This document shows positions 45,919 to 54,771 of a DNA stretch of 64,000 nucleotides, piece after piece; the stretch's first letter is position 1, and every line of letters begins with the position of its first letter. A program made the position numbers and the translations under genes. The DNA is from Mesorhizobium neociceri. Lineage in GTDB: Bacteria; Pseudomonadota; Alphaproteobacteria; Rhizobiales; Rhizobiaceae. The notes under the pieces are model-generated. The model saw only the letters and a list, made by a program, of their open reading frames with translations. It searched no databases and was not told the DNA's origin. Location: the NCBI RefSeq assembly GCF_013520985.1, contig NZ_JACDTY010000006.1, positions 248,001 to 312,000 of the forward strand, read 5' to 3'.

Positions 45919-47156
45919 CGATGGACGACGAAACAAGCGGGGAAAGCTTGGCCATTGCGTCGGCCGATGGCGGACGCGAGCGCCGCTGGCGGCTGGCGAT
46001 CGGCGCCGATGACGAAGCTTCCTCGGCCCTTTCCAGTGACGACAAAAAACTGTCTTCGGCGCTCGATGCACTTTACGGCGACGGCGCCAATGCCGATTCC
46101 GACCCGCGCAAGCGGCGCGGCGGACTTGGCCGCTCGGCGCCGCGCGTCGCGCAATGGATGGGCGATATCCGCTCCTTCTTTCCTGCGCAGGTGGTCCAGA
46201 TCGTCCAGAAGGATGCTTTTGAGCGGCTAAACCTGAAGCAGATGCTGATGGAGCCGGAATTCCTCAAGGCGATCGAGGCCGACGTCAATCTCGTCGCCGA
46301 CCTGATTTCGCTGCGCTCGGTGATGCCGGCCAAGACCAAGGACATCGCCCGTACCATCATCGCCGACATCGTCGCCAAGCTGATGCAGCGGCTGGAGCAG
46401 AAGACCGCCGAGGCGATCCGCGGCGCGCTCGACCGCGCGCGGCGCACCAACCGGCCGCGTCAGCGCGACATCGACTGGCCGCGCACCATCTCGGCCAACC
46501 TTCGCCACTACCAGCCCGAGCACAAAACCATCGTGCCGGAAAAGCTCGTCGGCTTCATGCGCAAGCAGCGCCGGCTGGTCGATCTCGACGAGGTGGTGCT
46601 GTGCGTCGACCAGTCCGGCTCGATGGCGAGTTCGGTGATCTACGCCTCGATCTTCGCTGCGGTCATGGCTTCGCTGCCGGTGGTGCGCACCAAATTGGTC
46701 TGTTTCGACACCGCCATCGTCGACCTGACCGAAGAGCTCAGCGACCCTGTCGAAGTGCTGTTCGGCGTACAGCTCGGTGGCGGCACTGACATCAACCAGG
46801 CGGTCGCCTATTGCGCCGAGCGCATCGAGCGGCCGACCAAATCGCACTTCGTGCTGATCACCGACCTCTATGAAGGCGGCAACGGCCAGGAATTGCTGCG
46901 GCGGCTGGCGGCGCTGGTCCGATCCGGCGTCAATGTCGTCGTGCTACTGGCGCTCACCGATCAGGGCCGGCCAGGCTACGATCCGGCGATGTCGGCCTCG
47001 GTCGCAGCGCTTGGCATTCCGGTCTTCGCCTGCACGCCGGACCTGTTTCCCGACATGATGGCGTCGGCGCTGCGACGCGAGGATATCGGCGCCTGGGCTG
47101 CCGGCGCCGACATCAAGCTGATCCGCGCCGAGACCGAAGCGAGCAGTCAGGCCTGA
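45915..47156 (+). CDS. VWA-domain protein of the MoxR/VWA system
   Basis: This 413-residue protein ends in a von Willebrand A domain with a complete metal site: Asp232-x-Ser234-x-Ser236 in CVDQSGSM, the threonine in GGGTDINQ and the aspartate in LITDLYEGG. The N-terminal half is charged and helical, with RQRDIDWPRTISANLRHYQ before the domain. It matches the CoxE/YehP type partner of MoxR ATPases. A second in-frame ATG is at 45921. Its stop codon directly abuts the stop codon of the convergent clpV gene. Confidence 0.88.
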   Translation: MTMDDETSGESLAIASADGGRERRWRLAIGADDEASSALSSDDKKLSSALDALYGDGANADSDPRKRRGGLGRSAPRVAQWMGDIRSFFPAQVVQIVQKDAFERLNLKQMLMEPEFLKAIEADVNLVADLISLRSVMPAKTKDIARTIIADIVAKLMQRLEQKTAEAIRGALDRARRTNRPRQRDIDWPRTISANLRHYQPEHKTIVPEKLVGFMRKQRRLVDLDEVVLCVDQSGSMASSVIYASIFAAVMASLPVVRTKLVCFDTAIVDLTEELSDPVEVLFGVQLGGGTDINQAVAYCAERIERPTKSHFVLITDLYEGGNGQELLRRLAALVRSGVNVVVLLALTDQGRPGYDPAMSASVAALGIPVFACTPDLFPDMMASALRREDIGAWAAGADIKLIRAETEASSQA

Positions 47157-49976
47157 CTATTCGAACGAATAGGCAAACCCGTCGGCGGAAGCGCTGACAG
47201 TCACTTTCGTCATCTTCTCGCCATCGAGCGATCGGTTCAGCACGCCGCGGCTGAGCTCCGGCAGCAGCGTGTTGGTGAGGATGGCGTCGATCATGCGGCC
47301 GCCGGACTCGATCTCGGTGCAGCGCGCCTTGACCAGCGCCATGACGCCGTCGCCGATCACCAGTTCGGCGTCGTGGCTGGCGCGCAGCCGCCGCGCGATC
47401 TTGCCGAACTGATGGCGGGTGATGGCCTCGATCATCGAATCCGACAGCGGGTAGTAAGGTATGGTCACCACGCGGCCGAGGAAGGCCGCCGGAAAGACTT
47501 TCAGCAGCGGCGGGCGCAAGGCTGCGTCGAGACCGTCGAGCCCTGCCCTGACCGTGCCGTTGCCGGTGCGCTCCATGATGACTTCGGAGCCGACATTGGA
47601 TGTCAGCAGGATCAGCGTGTTCTTGAAGTCGATGCGCCGGCCCTCGCTGTCGTCCATCATGCCCTTGTCGAAGACCTGGAAGAAGATTTCGTGGACGTCG
47701 GGATGCGCCTTCTCGACCTCGTCGAGTAGGATCACCGAATAGGGTTTTCTGCGCACGGCCTCGGTCAGGATGCCGCCCTTGCCGTAGCCGACATAGCCGG
47801 GCGGCGCGCCCTTCAGCGTCGAGACGGTGTGCGCCTCCTGGAACTCGGACATGTTGATCGAGATCAGGTTCTGCTCGCCGCCATAGAGCGTCTCGGCCAG
47901 CGCCAGCGCGGTTTCGGTCTTGCCGACGCCGGAGGGACCGCAGAGCAGGAACACGCCGACCGGCTTTTCCGGCGCGCCGAGCCCGGCGCGGCTGGTCTGC
48001 ACCCGCTTGGCGATCATCTCCATGGCATGGTCCTGGCCGACGACGCGTTCGGACAAAGTCACGGCGAGCTTGAGCGCCTTTTCGGTCTGGCTGGACAGCA
48101 TCCGTCCGGTCGGAATGCCGGTCCAGTCCTGGACCACGGCTGCGACCGCATTGCGGTCGACGGAGGGCAGGATCAGCGGCGTCTCGCCTTGCGCGGTGGC
48201 AAGCTCGGTCATCAGTTCGCGCAGACGCGCGAGATCGGCGACAGGGTCCGACGGCGCAGGTTCAGCAGCTGTTGGCGCCTCGGCCTCGGTCTTCGCCTTG
48301 GATGCTTTGGTCTTCGTCGTTTCCGTCTTCGCCGTTTCGGCCTTGGTCGGCTCCGTCTTGGGCACCTTAGTCTTTTCTTCGTCCGGCGCTGCCGCTTCGG
48401 CATCGGCCTCGTTCGCCGCTACCTCGTCCAGCGGCACGCCCTCGCCGCGCAGCCTGGCGCGCAATTCGAGGATCTCGGCAACCAGCGTCTTTTCACGCTC
48501 CCAGCGCTCCTCGGCGGCCGCAAGCGTGACTTCAGTCTCGGCAAGCCCGGCGTCGACCCGCGCCTGGCGCTCGGCCACCTCGATGCCGATCGCCGCCTCG
48601 CGGCCGATAATGCCGCTTTCGACCTCCAGCGCCTGGCGGCGGCGCAAAATGTCCTCGACCTCGGCCGGCGTCGCATGCTGCGAGACCGCGACCCTGGCGC
48701 AAGCGGTGTCGAGCAGGCTTACCGCCTTGTCGGGCAATTGCCGCGCCGGGATGTAGCGATGCGACAGGCCGACCGCCGCCTCGATCGCCTCGTCGAGGAT
48801 CTGCACCTCGTGGTGCTGTTCGAGCACGCCGGCGACGCCGCGCAGCATGAGCACCGCGACTGCTTCCGACGGCTCGTCGATCTTGACCACCTGGAAACGG
48901 CGGGTGAGCGCCGGGTCCTTTTCGATGTGCTGCTTGTATTCGGCCCAGGTGGTTGCCGCGATGGTGCGCAGTTCGCCGCGCGCCAGCGCCGGCTTCAGGA
49001 GATTGGCGGCATCGCCGGTCCCGGCGGCACCGCCGGCGCCGATCAGCGTGTGCGCCTCGTCGATGAACAGAATGACCGGCGTTTCGGAGGATTGGACCTC
49101 GTCGATGACCGCCTTCAGGCGCTTTTCGAACTCGCCCTTGACGCTGGCGCCGGCCTGCATCAGGCCGACATCGAGCATGCGCACGCTGATGCCTTGCAGC
49201 GGCGGCGGTACGTCGCCCTGGGCGATGCGCAAGGCAAAACCCTCGACCACGGCCGTCTTGCCGACGCCGGCCTCGCCGGTCAGGATCGGGTTGTTCTGCC
49301 GGCGCCGCATCAGGATATCGATGATCTGCCGGATTTCCGGGTCTCGGCCGACGACTGGATCGATCTTGCCGTCATGGGCGCGCTGGGTCAGGTCGGTGGC
49401 GTATTTGGCCAGCGCCGAGTCCCCGCCCGGGGCCCGCCGCGGCGCCTCGGCGGCGGGAGTTGCCGCTGCCGCGGCGCCGGCTTCGAGCGAACCTTCCACC
49501 ACTTCGGCGAAGCGGGCGATGACCGCGTCGGCGTCGATCTTGTCGAACTCGCCGCTGATCTTCGACACCAGGCCTTCCAGCACCGGCGTCTTCAGGCAGG
49601 CGAGGACGATATGGGCGGTGCGGACTTCATCGGTCTTGAACTGCAGCCCGGCCAGGCTCCAGGCCTCCTGGATGGCATGAAAGATATGATCGGAAAATTC
49701 CTCGATCGAGGTGGCGCCGTAGGGCAGCTTGTCGACGGCGCGGCTCATGTCGCCGGCCAGCTTGCCCATATCAACGTCGGCATCGTCAAGGATCATCTGA
49801 ACGTCGCTGCGTTCCGAAAGCACCAGTTGCTCGATGAAGTGGACAAGTTCGACATAAGGGTTGCCGCGAAGCTTCGCCGCTGCGGCAGCTGCCCCGAAGG
49901 CCCGCTTGCCGGTCGGATTCAGCTTGTCGATCAGTTCCTTGCGTTTGAAACTCTGCGATGACCGGCGCTGTTCCAT
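47157..49976 (-). CDS. clpV: T6SS sheath-disassembly ATPase ClpV
   Basis: This 939-residue AAA+ unfoldase (TssH) recycles the contracted TssB/TssC sheath. An N-terminal Clp_N domain (about residues 15-160) is followed by AAA1 with GEAGVGKT at 234-241, a coiled middle domain, and AAA2 with GPSGVGKT at 680-687 and the ClpB-type C-terminal domain. An unusual Lys/Thr/Glu/Ala-rich stretch at about residues 527-580, with repeated KT/KAET-like units, sits in the middle region; E. coli ClpB and typical ClpV lack it. It is divergent from tssA-tssM and convergent with the VWA gene. Confidence 0.95.
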   Translation of the reverse strand: MEQRRSSQSFKRKELIDKLNPTGKRAFGAAAAAAKLRGNPYVELVHFIEQLVLSERSDVQMILDDADVDMGKLAGDMSRAVDKLPYGATSIEEFSDHIFHAIQEAWSLAGLQFKTDEVRTAHIVLACLKTPVLEGLVSKISGEFDKIDADAVIARFAEVVEGSLEAGAAAAATPAAEAPRRAPGGDSALAKYATDLTQRAHDGKIDPVVGRDPEIRQIIDILMRRRQNNPILTGEAGVGKTAVVEGFALRIAQGDVPPPLQGISVRMLDVGLMQAGASVKGEFEKRLKAVIDEVQSSETPVILFIDEAHTLIGAGGAAGTGDAANLLKPALARGELRTIAATTWAEYKQHIEKDPALTRRFQVVKIDEPSEAVAVLMLRGVAGVLEQHHEVQILDEAIEAAVGLSHRYIPARQLPDKAVSLLDTACARVAVSQHATPAEVEDILRRRQALEVESGIIGREAAIGIEVAERQARVDAGLAETEVTLAAAEERWEREKTLVAEILELRARLRGEGVPLDEVAANEADAEAAAPDEEKTKVPKTEPTKAETAKTETTKTKASKAKTEAEAPTAAEPAPSDPVADLARLRELMTELATAQGETPLILPSVDRNAVAAVVQDWTGIPTGRMLSSQTEKALKLAVTLSERVVGQDHAMEMIAKRVQTSRAGLGAPEKPVGVFLLCGPSGVGKTETALALAETLYGGEQNLISINMSEFQEAHTVSTLKGAPPGYVGYGKGGILTEAVRRKPYSVILLDEVEKAHPDVHEIFFQVFDKGMMDDSEGRRIDFKNTLILLTSNVGSEVIMERTGNGTVRAGLDGLDAALRPPLLKVFPAAFLGRVVTIPYYPLSDSMIEAITRHQFGKIARRLRASHDAELVIGDGVMALVKARCTEIESGGRMIDAILTNTLLPELSRGVLNRSLDGEKMTKVTVSASADGFAYSFE

Positions 49977-50300
49977 CGAACGTGCTCCTGCAATCTGCCT
50001 GTCGACAACCTGCCATATAAGCAGCTGCTGACAAAGCGCGTTTATTCAGCCGGCCTCTTCCATTTGTGGAAAGTCCCGCACCGCCAAATGCAGATAGCCA
50101 CGAAATTACTTCTCCCTATGCGATGCGCTTCACATACGGGGTTCGGCAGCCACGCCATATATTGCGCCATTCGAGATGCAGTTGCACCGACATTCATTAG
50201 CGCCCGTTAACTTTTGAACGGATGACGAATTGTGGGAATATGCAACCGTGTGCTAACGTCAAGTCACGTACGGTTTTAGAGCCGGTCGCTGGGGGTAGCT
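49977..50300. promoter_or_regulatory. Divergent control region of clpV and tssA
   Basis: The 324-nt gap has no gene and is more AT-rich than its surroundings. On the plus strand TTGAAC (50214-50219) is 17 nt from AATATG (50237-50242), a weak sigma-70-like match, and overlaps a CCGTT/AACGG dyad (50204-50221). On the minus strand no promoter stands out. A sigma-54 GG-N10-GC pattern was not found. Confidence 0.35.
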
Positions 50301-51479
50301 GTGATCGATCTCGCACTCTGGCTTGCTCCGCTGGACGGTGAAAATCCGTCAGGCGAAGACTTGCGCAACGATCCGGCTTTTCATGAGCTCGAGCGCCTTA
50401 CCGAGCCTCAGGTAAAGGTCGTGCATGACGGTCGTAACAAGCCTGCTGCGCAATCGACGATTCCCGTCGATTGGCCTGCCGTTCTTGGCAAGGCCGAGGA
50501 ATTGCGTTCGCATGGCCGCGACCTGCGCCTGCTGGTCATCGTCGCCCGGGCGCTCGCCAATGAAGAGGGGCTGACCGGGCTGGCGCAAGGCCTGACGCTG
50601 ATAGCGCGGACCTTCGAGGTGCATTGGGAGACGATGCATCCGGCGCTGCGGCCCGGCGGTCAGCCGCGCGACGCCGCCTTGCGCCGCCTCAACGCGCTGG
50701 CCGACCTGCAGAATGGCCAGGAAGGCCTGCTGGCGAACCTCAGGCAGATGGTCTTCTTCGCGCCGCGTCCCATCGGCCCGATCAGCGGGCGCGATCTCGA
50801 ACAGGGCGCGCTCGACGATCGTGTCATGCTTCAGGAAGCGGCTTCGGGATTGAATGCCGCCGAAAAGGCAGCGCTGGTCAGCGCGCATGGACAACTCCTG
50901 AACCGGGTGGGCAGCGGATGCGCCGCACAGCTGGATCAGGCCGGTGAACAGATGACGGCGCTGATCGCCGGCGCACACGCGGCGATAGAGGCGCTCGACG
51001 CGGTCGATACGGCGCTGAATGCCCGCCTTGACGGCAGCGGCGCTGCCGTCCCGGACCTGAAGCGGTTTTTGCAGCGCGTGCTGACGACGCTGGAACGCAA
51101 TACGGCGGTCGAGACGACAGAAGAGGCGGCGACAAACGGCGCGGCCAGCCCGGCGCCTGCCCCGGCGAACCCGGCAGTGCCGGCCAGAAACGGTCAAGGA
51201 GCCGAGACGATGGCAAGCTACGCAGAGCCAAATGCGGGGCTCCCCGACAGGATTTCCTCGCGCGACGATGTGGTGAAGTGCCTCGACCTTGTGGTGGCCT
51301 TCTACGACCGCACCGAGCCGTCGAGCCCGATCCCGCATCTCGCCCGGAGGGTGCGCCGGATGGTGCACATGGATTTCGTTGAACTGATGGAAGACCTCGC
51401 CCCGTCGGGGCTGAAGGAATTCCGGCTGCTCGCCGGCGTTCCCGACGCCAAGAAGACTGCCCAGAAAGATGAAAGGTAG
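50301..51479 (+). CDS. tssA: T6SS protein TssA (ImpA-type)
   Basis: This 392-residue protein starts with the ImpA N-terminal domain (LAPLDGENPSGEDLRNDPAF, then WPAVLGKAEEL) and ends in a helical region without the long ClpB-like tail seen in some TssA proteins. TssA helps assemble the sheath on the baseplate. The start is a GTG at 50301 with GGGGGT upstream. A Pro/Ala-rich linker lies near residues 275-300. First gene of the plus-strand tss operon. Confidence 0.93.
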   Translation: MIDLALWLAPLDGENPSGEDLRNDPAFHELERLTEPQVKVVHDGRNKPAAQSTIPVDWPAVLGKAEELRSHGRDLRLLVIVARALANEEGLTGLAQGLTLIARTFEVHWETMHPALRPGGQPRDAALRRLNALADLQNGQEGLLANLRQMVFFAPRPIGPISGRDLEQGALDDRVMLQEAASGLNAAEKAALVSAHGQLLNRVGSGCAAQLDQAGEQMTALIAGAHAAIEALDAVDTALNARLDGSGAAVPDLKRFLQRVLTTLERNTAVETTEEAATNGAASPAPAPANPAVPARNGQGAETMASYAEPNAGLPDRISSRDDVVKCLDLVVAFYDRTEPSSPIPHLARRVRRMVHMDFVELMEDLAPSGLKEFRLLAGVPDAKKTAQKDER

Positions 51480-51485
51480 CAACAC

Positions 51486-52022
51486 ATGCCAGCCGAAAGC
51501 AAAGCGAAGGTCATCGAGCGAAATCGCGCCCCGCGCGTGCAGATCGCCTACGATGTCGAAACCTACGGCAGCCCGACGACGATCGAACTGCCGTTCGTCA
51601 TGGGCGTGATGGCCGACCTGTCGGGCGCATCGCAGACCAGGGAAGCGGCAAAGACGGTGCTCGACCGCTCCTTTGTCGAGACCGATGCCAACCGTTTCCC
51701 CAAATTCATGGAAGCGCTGGGGCCCAGGGTCAAGGCGCGGGTGAAGAACACCCTGCCGCAGGCCGAAGGCCAGGAGCGCGACGAAGAGCTCGCGCTTGAC
51801 CTGACCTTCACCAAGATGGGTGATTTCGCCCCTGACAAGATCGCCGAACAGGTCCCGCAACTGGCCGAGATCCTCAAGATGCGGCGCCAGCTCGAGGAGC
51901 TGCTCGGCTTCATGGACGGCCGGGTCGATGCCGAAAAGCGCATCGCCCAATTGCTGAACAATCAGCCGCTGCTTGGCCAGATCGCCGCCCAGGCGCTGTC
52001 TGACGACAAGGGTGAGGAATAG
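51486..52022 (+). CDS. tssB: T6SS small sheath subunit TssB
   Basis: This 178-residue protein (VipA/ImpB) has the family pattern RAPRVQIAYDVETYG near the N terminus and LPFVMGVMADLSG. It forms the contractile sheath with TssC. It begins 6 nt after tssA and ends 3 nt before tssC. Confidence 0.96.
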   Translation: MPAESKAKVIERNRAPRVQIAYDVETYGSPTTIELPFVMGVMADLSGASQTREAAKTVLDRSFVETDANRFPKFMEALGPRVKARVKNTLPQAEGQERDEELALDLTFTKMGDFAPDKIAEQVPQLAEILKMRRQLEELLGFMDGRVDAEKRIAQLLNNQPLLGQIAAQALSDDKGEE

Positions 52023-52025
52023 ATC

Positions 52026-53531
52026 ATGGCCGAACAGCAAAAGACCGCAGCATCCGTGGCCGAAGCCGAGGCCGTCGATCTCGGCGAATTCAGCCAGCTC
52101 TTGGAGAAGGACTTCAAGGTCAAGAAAGACGACAGCGAGAAGCTGCAGCAGCTGGTGCGCAACCTGGCGCTGGCGGCGCAGTCGCGCTCCGAGACGACGA
52201 CCATTTCGTCGAACTCGATCAAGTCGATCAAGTCTCTGATCGCCGGCATCGACAAGATGCTGACGACCCAGGTCAACGAGATTCTGCACGCGCCGGAAGT
52301 GCGGCAGATGGAAGGCACATGGCGCGGCCTCTGGTACCTCATCAACAACACCGAGACGGATCAGAAGCTGAAGATCCGGGTGATGAACATTTCCAAGGAG
52401 CAGCTGGCCGACACGCTGGAAGACTATGAAGGCCAGATGTGGGACCAGAGCCCGATCTTCAAGAAGGTCTACACCGACGAGTATTCGATGCTCGGCGGCG
52501 AACCGATCGGTTGCGTGATCGGCGCCTACGAGTTCTCCAACCATCCGCGCGATGTCGGCCTGTTGCGCAACATCTCCGGCATTTGCGCCTCGGCGCACAC
52601 GCCGTTCATCGCGGCCGCCTCGCCACGCCTGTTCCGCATGGACAGCTGGCAGGAGCTGCCCAACCCGCAGGATCTGCAGCAGATCGTCTCCAACCCGGCC
52701 TACGCCTCGTGGCAATCGCTGCGCGAGAGCGAGGATGCGCGCTATATCGGGCTGACCATGCCGCGCGTGCTGGCGCGGCTGCCCTATGGTTCCGAGACCG
52801 TGCCGGTCAAGGGCTTCTCCTTCGAGGAGGAGGTGCAGGGCGACCACAACAAATATGTCTGGATGAACGCCGCCTTCCCGATGGGCGTCAACATCAACCG
52901 CAGCCACAAGCTCTATGGCTGGGGCACGCAGATTCGCGGCGTCGAGAATGGCGGCACGGTGCTCAATCTGCCGGTGCACTCCTTCCCGACCGATGACGGC
53001 TCGATCGCGATGAAGTGCCCGACGGAGGTCGCCATCGACGACCGGCGCGAGGCGGAACTGGCCAAGCTCGGCCTGATGCCGATCCTGCACCGCAAGAACA
53101 CCGATCTCGCGGCCTTTATCGGCGCCCATTCGCTGCAGGACGACGAGACGCGGGCGGGACGCCTGGTCGACCCCGACGCCCAGTCCAACGAGCGGCTCTC
53201 CGCCAACCTGCCCTATCTGTTCCCGGTCTCGCGCTTTGCCCACTACCTCAAGGCGATTGCGCGCGACAAGGTCGGCTCGTTCAAGGAACGCACCGACATG
53301 CAGATCTGGTTGACCGAATGGATCAACCGGTACGTGCTGGCCAATCCGGCCTTCGCCGACGACAAGGCGCGCGCCAAGCGTCCGCTTGCCGCTGCCGAGG
53401 TGCAGGTCGATAGCGTGGAGGGCCGGCCGGGCTACTACAACGCCCGCTTCTATCTGCGCCCGCACTACCAGCTGGAAGGCATCAACGCCTCGCTCAGGCT
53501 GGTGTCGGAATTGCCGTCCGTGAAGACCTGA
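52026..53531 (+). CDS. tssC: T6SS large sheath subunit TssC
   Basis: This 501-residue protein (VipB/ImpC) shows WRGLWYLINNTETDQKLKIR, GEPIGCVIGAYEFSNHPRDV and the C-terminal FYLRPHYQLEGINASLRLVSE, all diagnostic. It builds the outer sheath that drives Hcp. GTGAGGA precedes the ATG at 52026. Usual length. Confidence 0.97.
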   Translation: MAEQQKTAASVAEAEAVDLGEFSQLLEKDFKVKKDDSEKLQQLVRNLALAAQSRSETTTISSNSIKSIKSLIAGIDKMLTTQVNEILHAPEVRQMEGTWRGLWYLINNTETDQKLKIRVMNISKEQLADTLEDYEGQMWDQSPIFKKVYTDEYSMLGGEPIGCVIGAYEFSNHPRDVGLLRNISGICASAHTPFIAAASPRLFRMDSWQELPNPQDLQQIVSNPAYASWQSLRESEDARYIGLTMPRVLARLPYGSETVPVKGFSFEEEVQGDHNKYVWMNAAFPMGVNINRSHKLYGWGTQIRGVENGGTVLNLPVHSFPTDDGSIAMKCPTEVAIDDRREAELAKLGLMPILHRKNTDLAAFIGAHSLQDDETRAGRLVDPDAQSNERLSANLPYLFPVSRFAHYLKAIARDKVGSFKERTDMQIWLTEWINRYVLANPAFADDKARAKRPLAAAEVQVDSVEGRPGYYNARFYLRPHYQLEGINASLRLVSELPSVKT

Positions 53532-53572
53532 TTGCAGCAACCAAACTTTTTTGAAAGCGGTGGAGAAAGACT

Positions 53573-54028
53573 ATGCCAGTGAAAATTGATGGTTTCCTGA
53601 AGGTTCCGGATATCAAGGGCCCAAGCGTTCGCGATGGCCATGAGGACGAAATCGAAATCCACGGCGTCGACTACAAGATGGTCGCGCCCTACGATCCGAA
53701 TTCGCTCTCACGCCGTGGCCGCGTGTCGATGGGCATGATCAAGTTCATCAAGCACTACGACAAAGCCTCGCCTTACCTGAAGAAGGCCCTGTTCGAGAAC
53801 AAGGCCCTGGACGAGGTGGTGTTCTCGGCGCGCCGGACCATCGATGGCGAAACCAGCGACTATCTGGTCGTCACCCTGACCGACGCCTCGATCATGGAAT
53901 ACGACATGTCGCAGGCCGAGGACGAGGAAGACTTGATCCAGGAAGAGGTGTCCTTCGCCTACAAGAAGATCAAGTTCGTCTATGACGGCAACGACGAAGC
54001 CGAAATGGATGTCTATGTCGGCAAGTGA
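53573..54028 (+). CDS. hcp: T6SS tube protein Hcp
   Basis: This 151-residue protein (TssD) forms the inner tube and carries effectors. The opening VKIDGFLKVPDIKGPSVRDG, the central MIKFIKHYDKASPYLKKALF and the closing SFAYKKIKFVYDGNDEAEMDV are Hcp-like. GGAGA precedes the ATG at 53573, a strong site expected for an abundant tube protein. It lies between tssC and tssE and overlaps tssE by 14 nt. Confidence 0.95.
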   Translation: MPVKIDGFLKVPDIKGPSVRDGHEDEIEIHGVDYKMVAPYDPNSLSRRGRVSMGMIKFIKHYDKASPYLKKALFENKALDEVVFSARRTIDGETSDYLVVTLTDASIMEYDMSQAEDEEDLIQEEVSFAYKKIKFVYDGNDEAEMDVYVGK

Positions 54029-54770
54029 GGCGCGGTCAAAGCGCCCCGGCACGGACAAGTCACAGACCGGCGGGTCACGGGCCAAACGTGAAGCGGTCCA
54101 ACCTTCGCTGTGGGACCGCTTGGTCAACGACCTGCCGGGCCTGAGCTCGGAAATAGACGGGCTCAGGCAGGCTCTGCAGGAGGAGCTTGGCGCAGAGCGT
54201 CTGGACGAGCTGCTGGCGGACGGGCCGAGGCGCGTCGACGCCGACGACGCATTGAACCCCGATCAGAAGCGCCGGCTGCACCGGCTGGCGTTTCAGAACC
54301 GGCATCGCGGCGAACTGGAAAGCCGCGGCATCGTGGTATCGCCCGACGTGCTGCGCGAGGCCGTGCGGCGCGACATCGAGGCGCTGTTCAATACCGAGCG
54401 TTTCGAGTCAGCGCCAATGCTTTCCGATCTTGAAGCCGAGCAGATGACCGACAGTCCGACATCGCTGGTCGACTTTCCGGAGGTGCGACGCAGCGTCGTC
54501 AATTATGGCGTGCCGTCCTTCTCGGGCCGTTCGTCGCGCGATTTCGATCGCGATGTGCTGGCGCGCGAGATCCGCGCCGTGCTCGCCACGTTCGAGCCGC
54601 GGCTGAAGGAGAGCGCGACGAAAGTCACGGTCAACCTTGGCGACAAGACCGGCCTGAAGATCGAGATCGACGCCGTGCTGATCATGACGCCGACGCCGGA
54701 GCGCATGCGCCTGCGCACGACGATCAATCTCGACAACGGCCTGGCGCGCACCGAGTTCAGGGAAGCCTGA
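54015..54770 (+). CDS. tssE: T6SS baseplate protein TssE, long form
   Basis: This 251-residue protein ends in a gp25-like wedge domain (about residues 160-250: RRSVVNYGVPSFSGRSS, LAREIRAVLATFEPRL, VTVNLGDK). PSLWDRLV near residue 30 matches the usual N terminus, but about 75 extra charged residues lie between it and the LREAVRRDIEALFNTER helix. The start is uncertain: ATGs at 53982, 54009 and 54015 are in frame; 54015 gives the least overlap with hcp. Confidence 0.88.
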   Translation: MSASEARSKRPGTDKSQTGGSRAKREAVQPSLWDRLVNDLPGLSSEIDGLRQALQEELGAERLDELLADGPRRVDADDALNPDQKRRLHRLAFQNRHRGELESRGIVVSPDVLREAVRRDIEALFNTERFESAPMLSDLEAEQMTDSPTSLVDFPEVRRSVVNYGVPSFSGRSSRDFDRDVLAREIRAVLATFEPRLKESATKVTVNLGDKTGLKIEIDAVLIMTPTPERMRLRTTINLDNGLARTEFREA

Positions 54771-54771
54771 G

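Noticed and set aside
47829..49961. Long plus-strand open frame opposite clpV
   Set aside because: Shadow of clpV with low-complexity Arg/Gly/Leu composition and no motifs.
49977..50300. Sigma-54 promoter for the T6SS operons
   Set aside because: No GG-N10-GC pattern with the expected flanks could be placed on either strand.
50349..53540. Very long open frame on the minus strand opposite tssA-tssC
   Set aside because: It is antisense to three well-matched T6SS genes; GC-rich codon use leaves the opposite strand open. Its protein shows no family resemblance.
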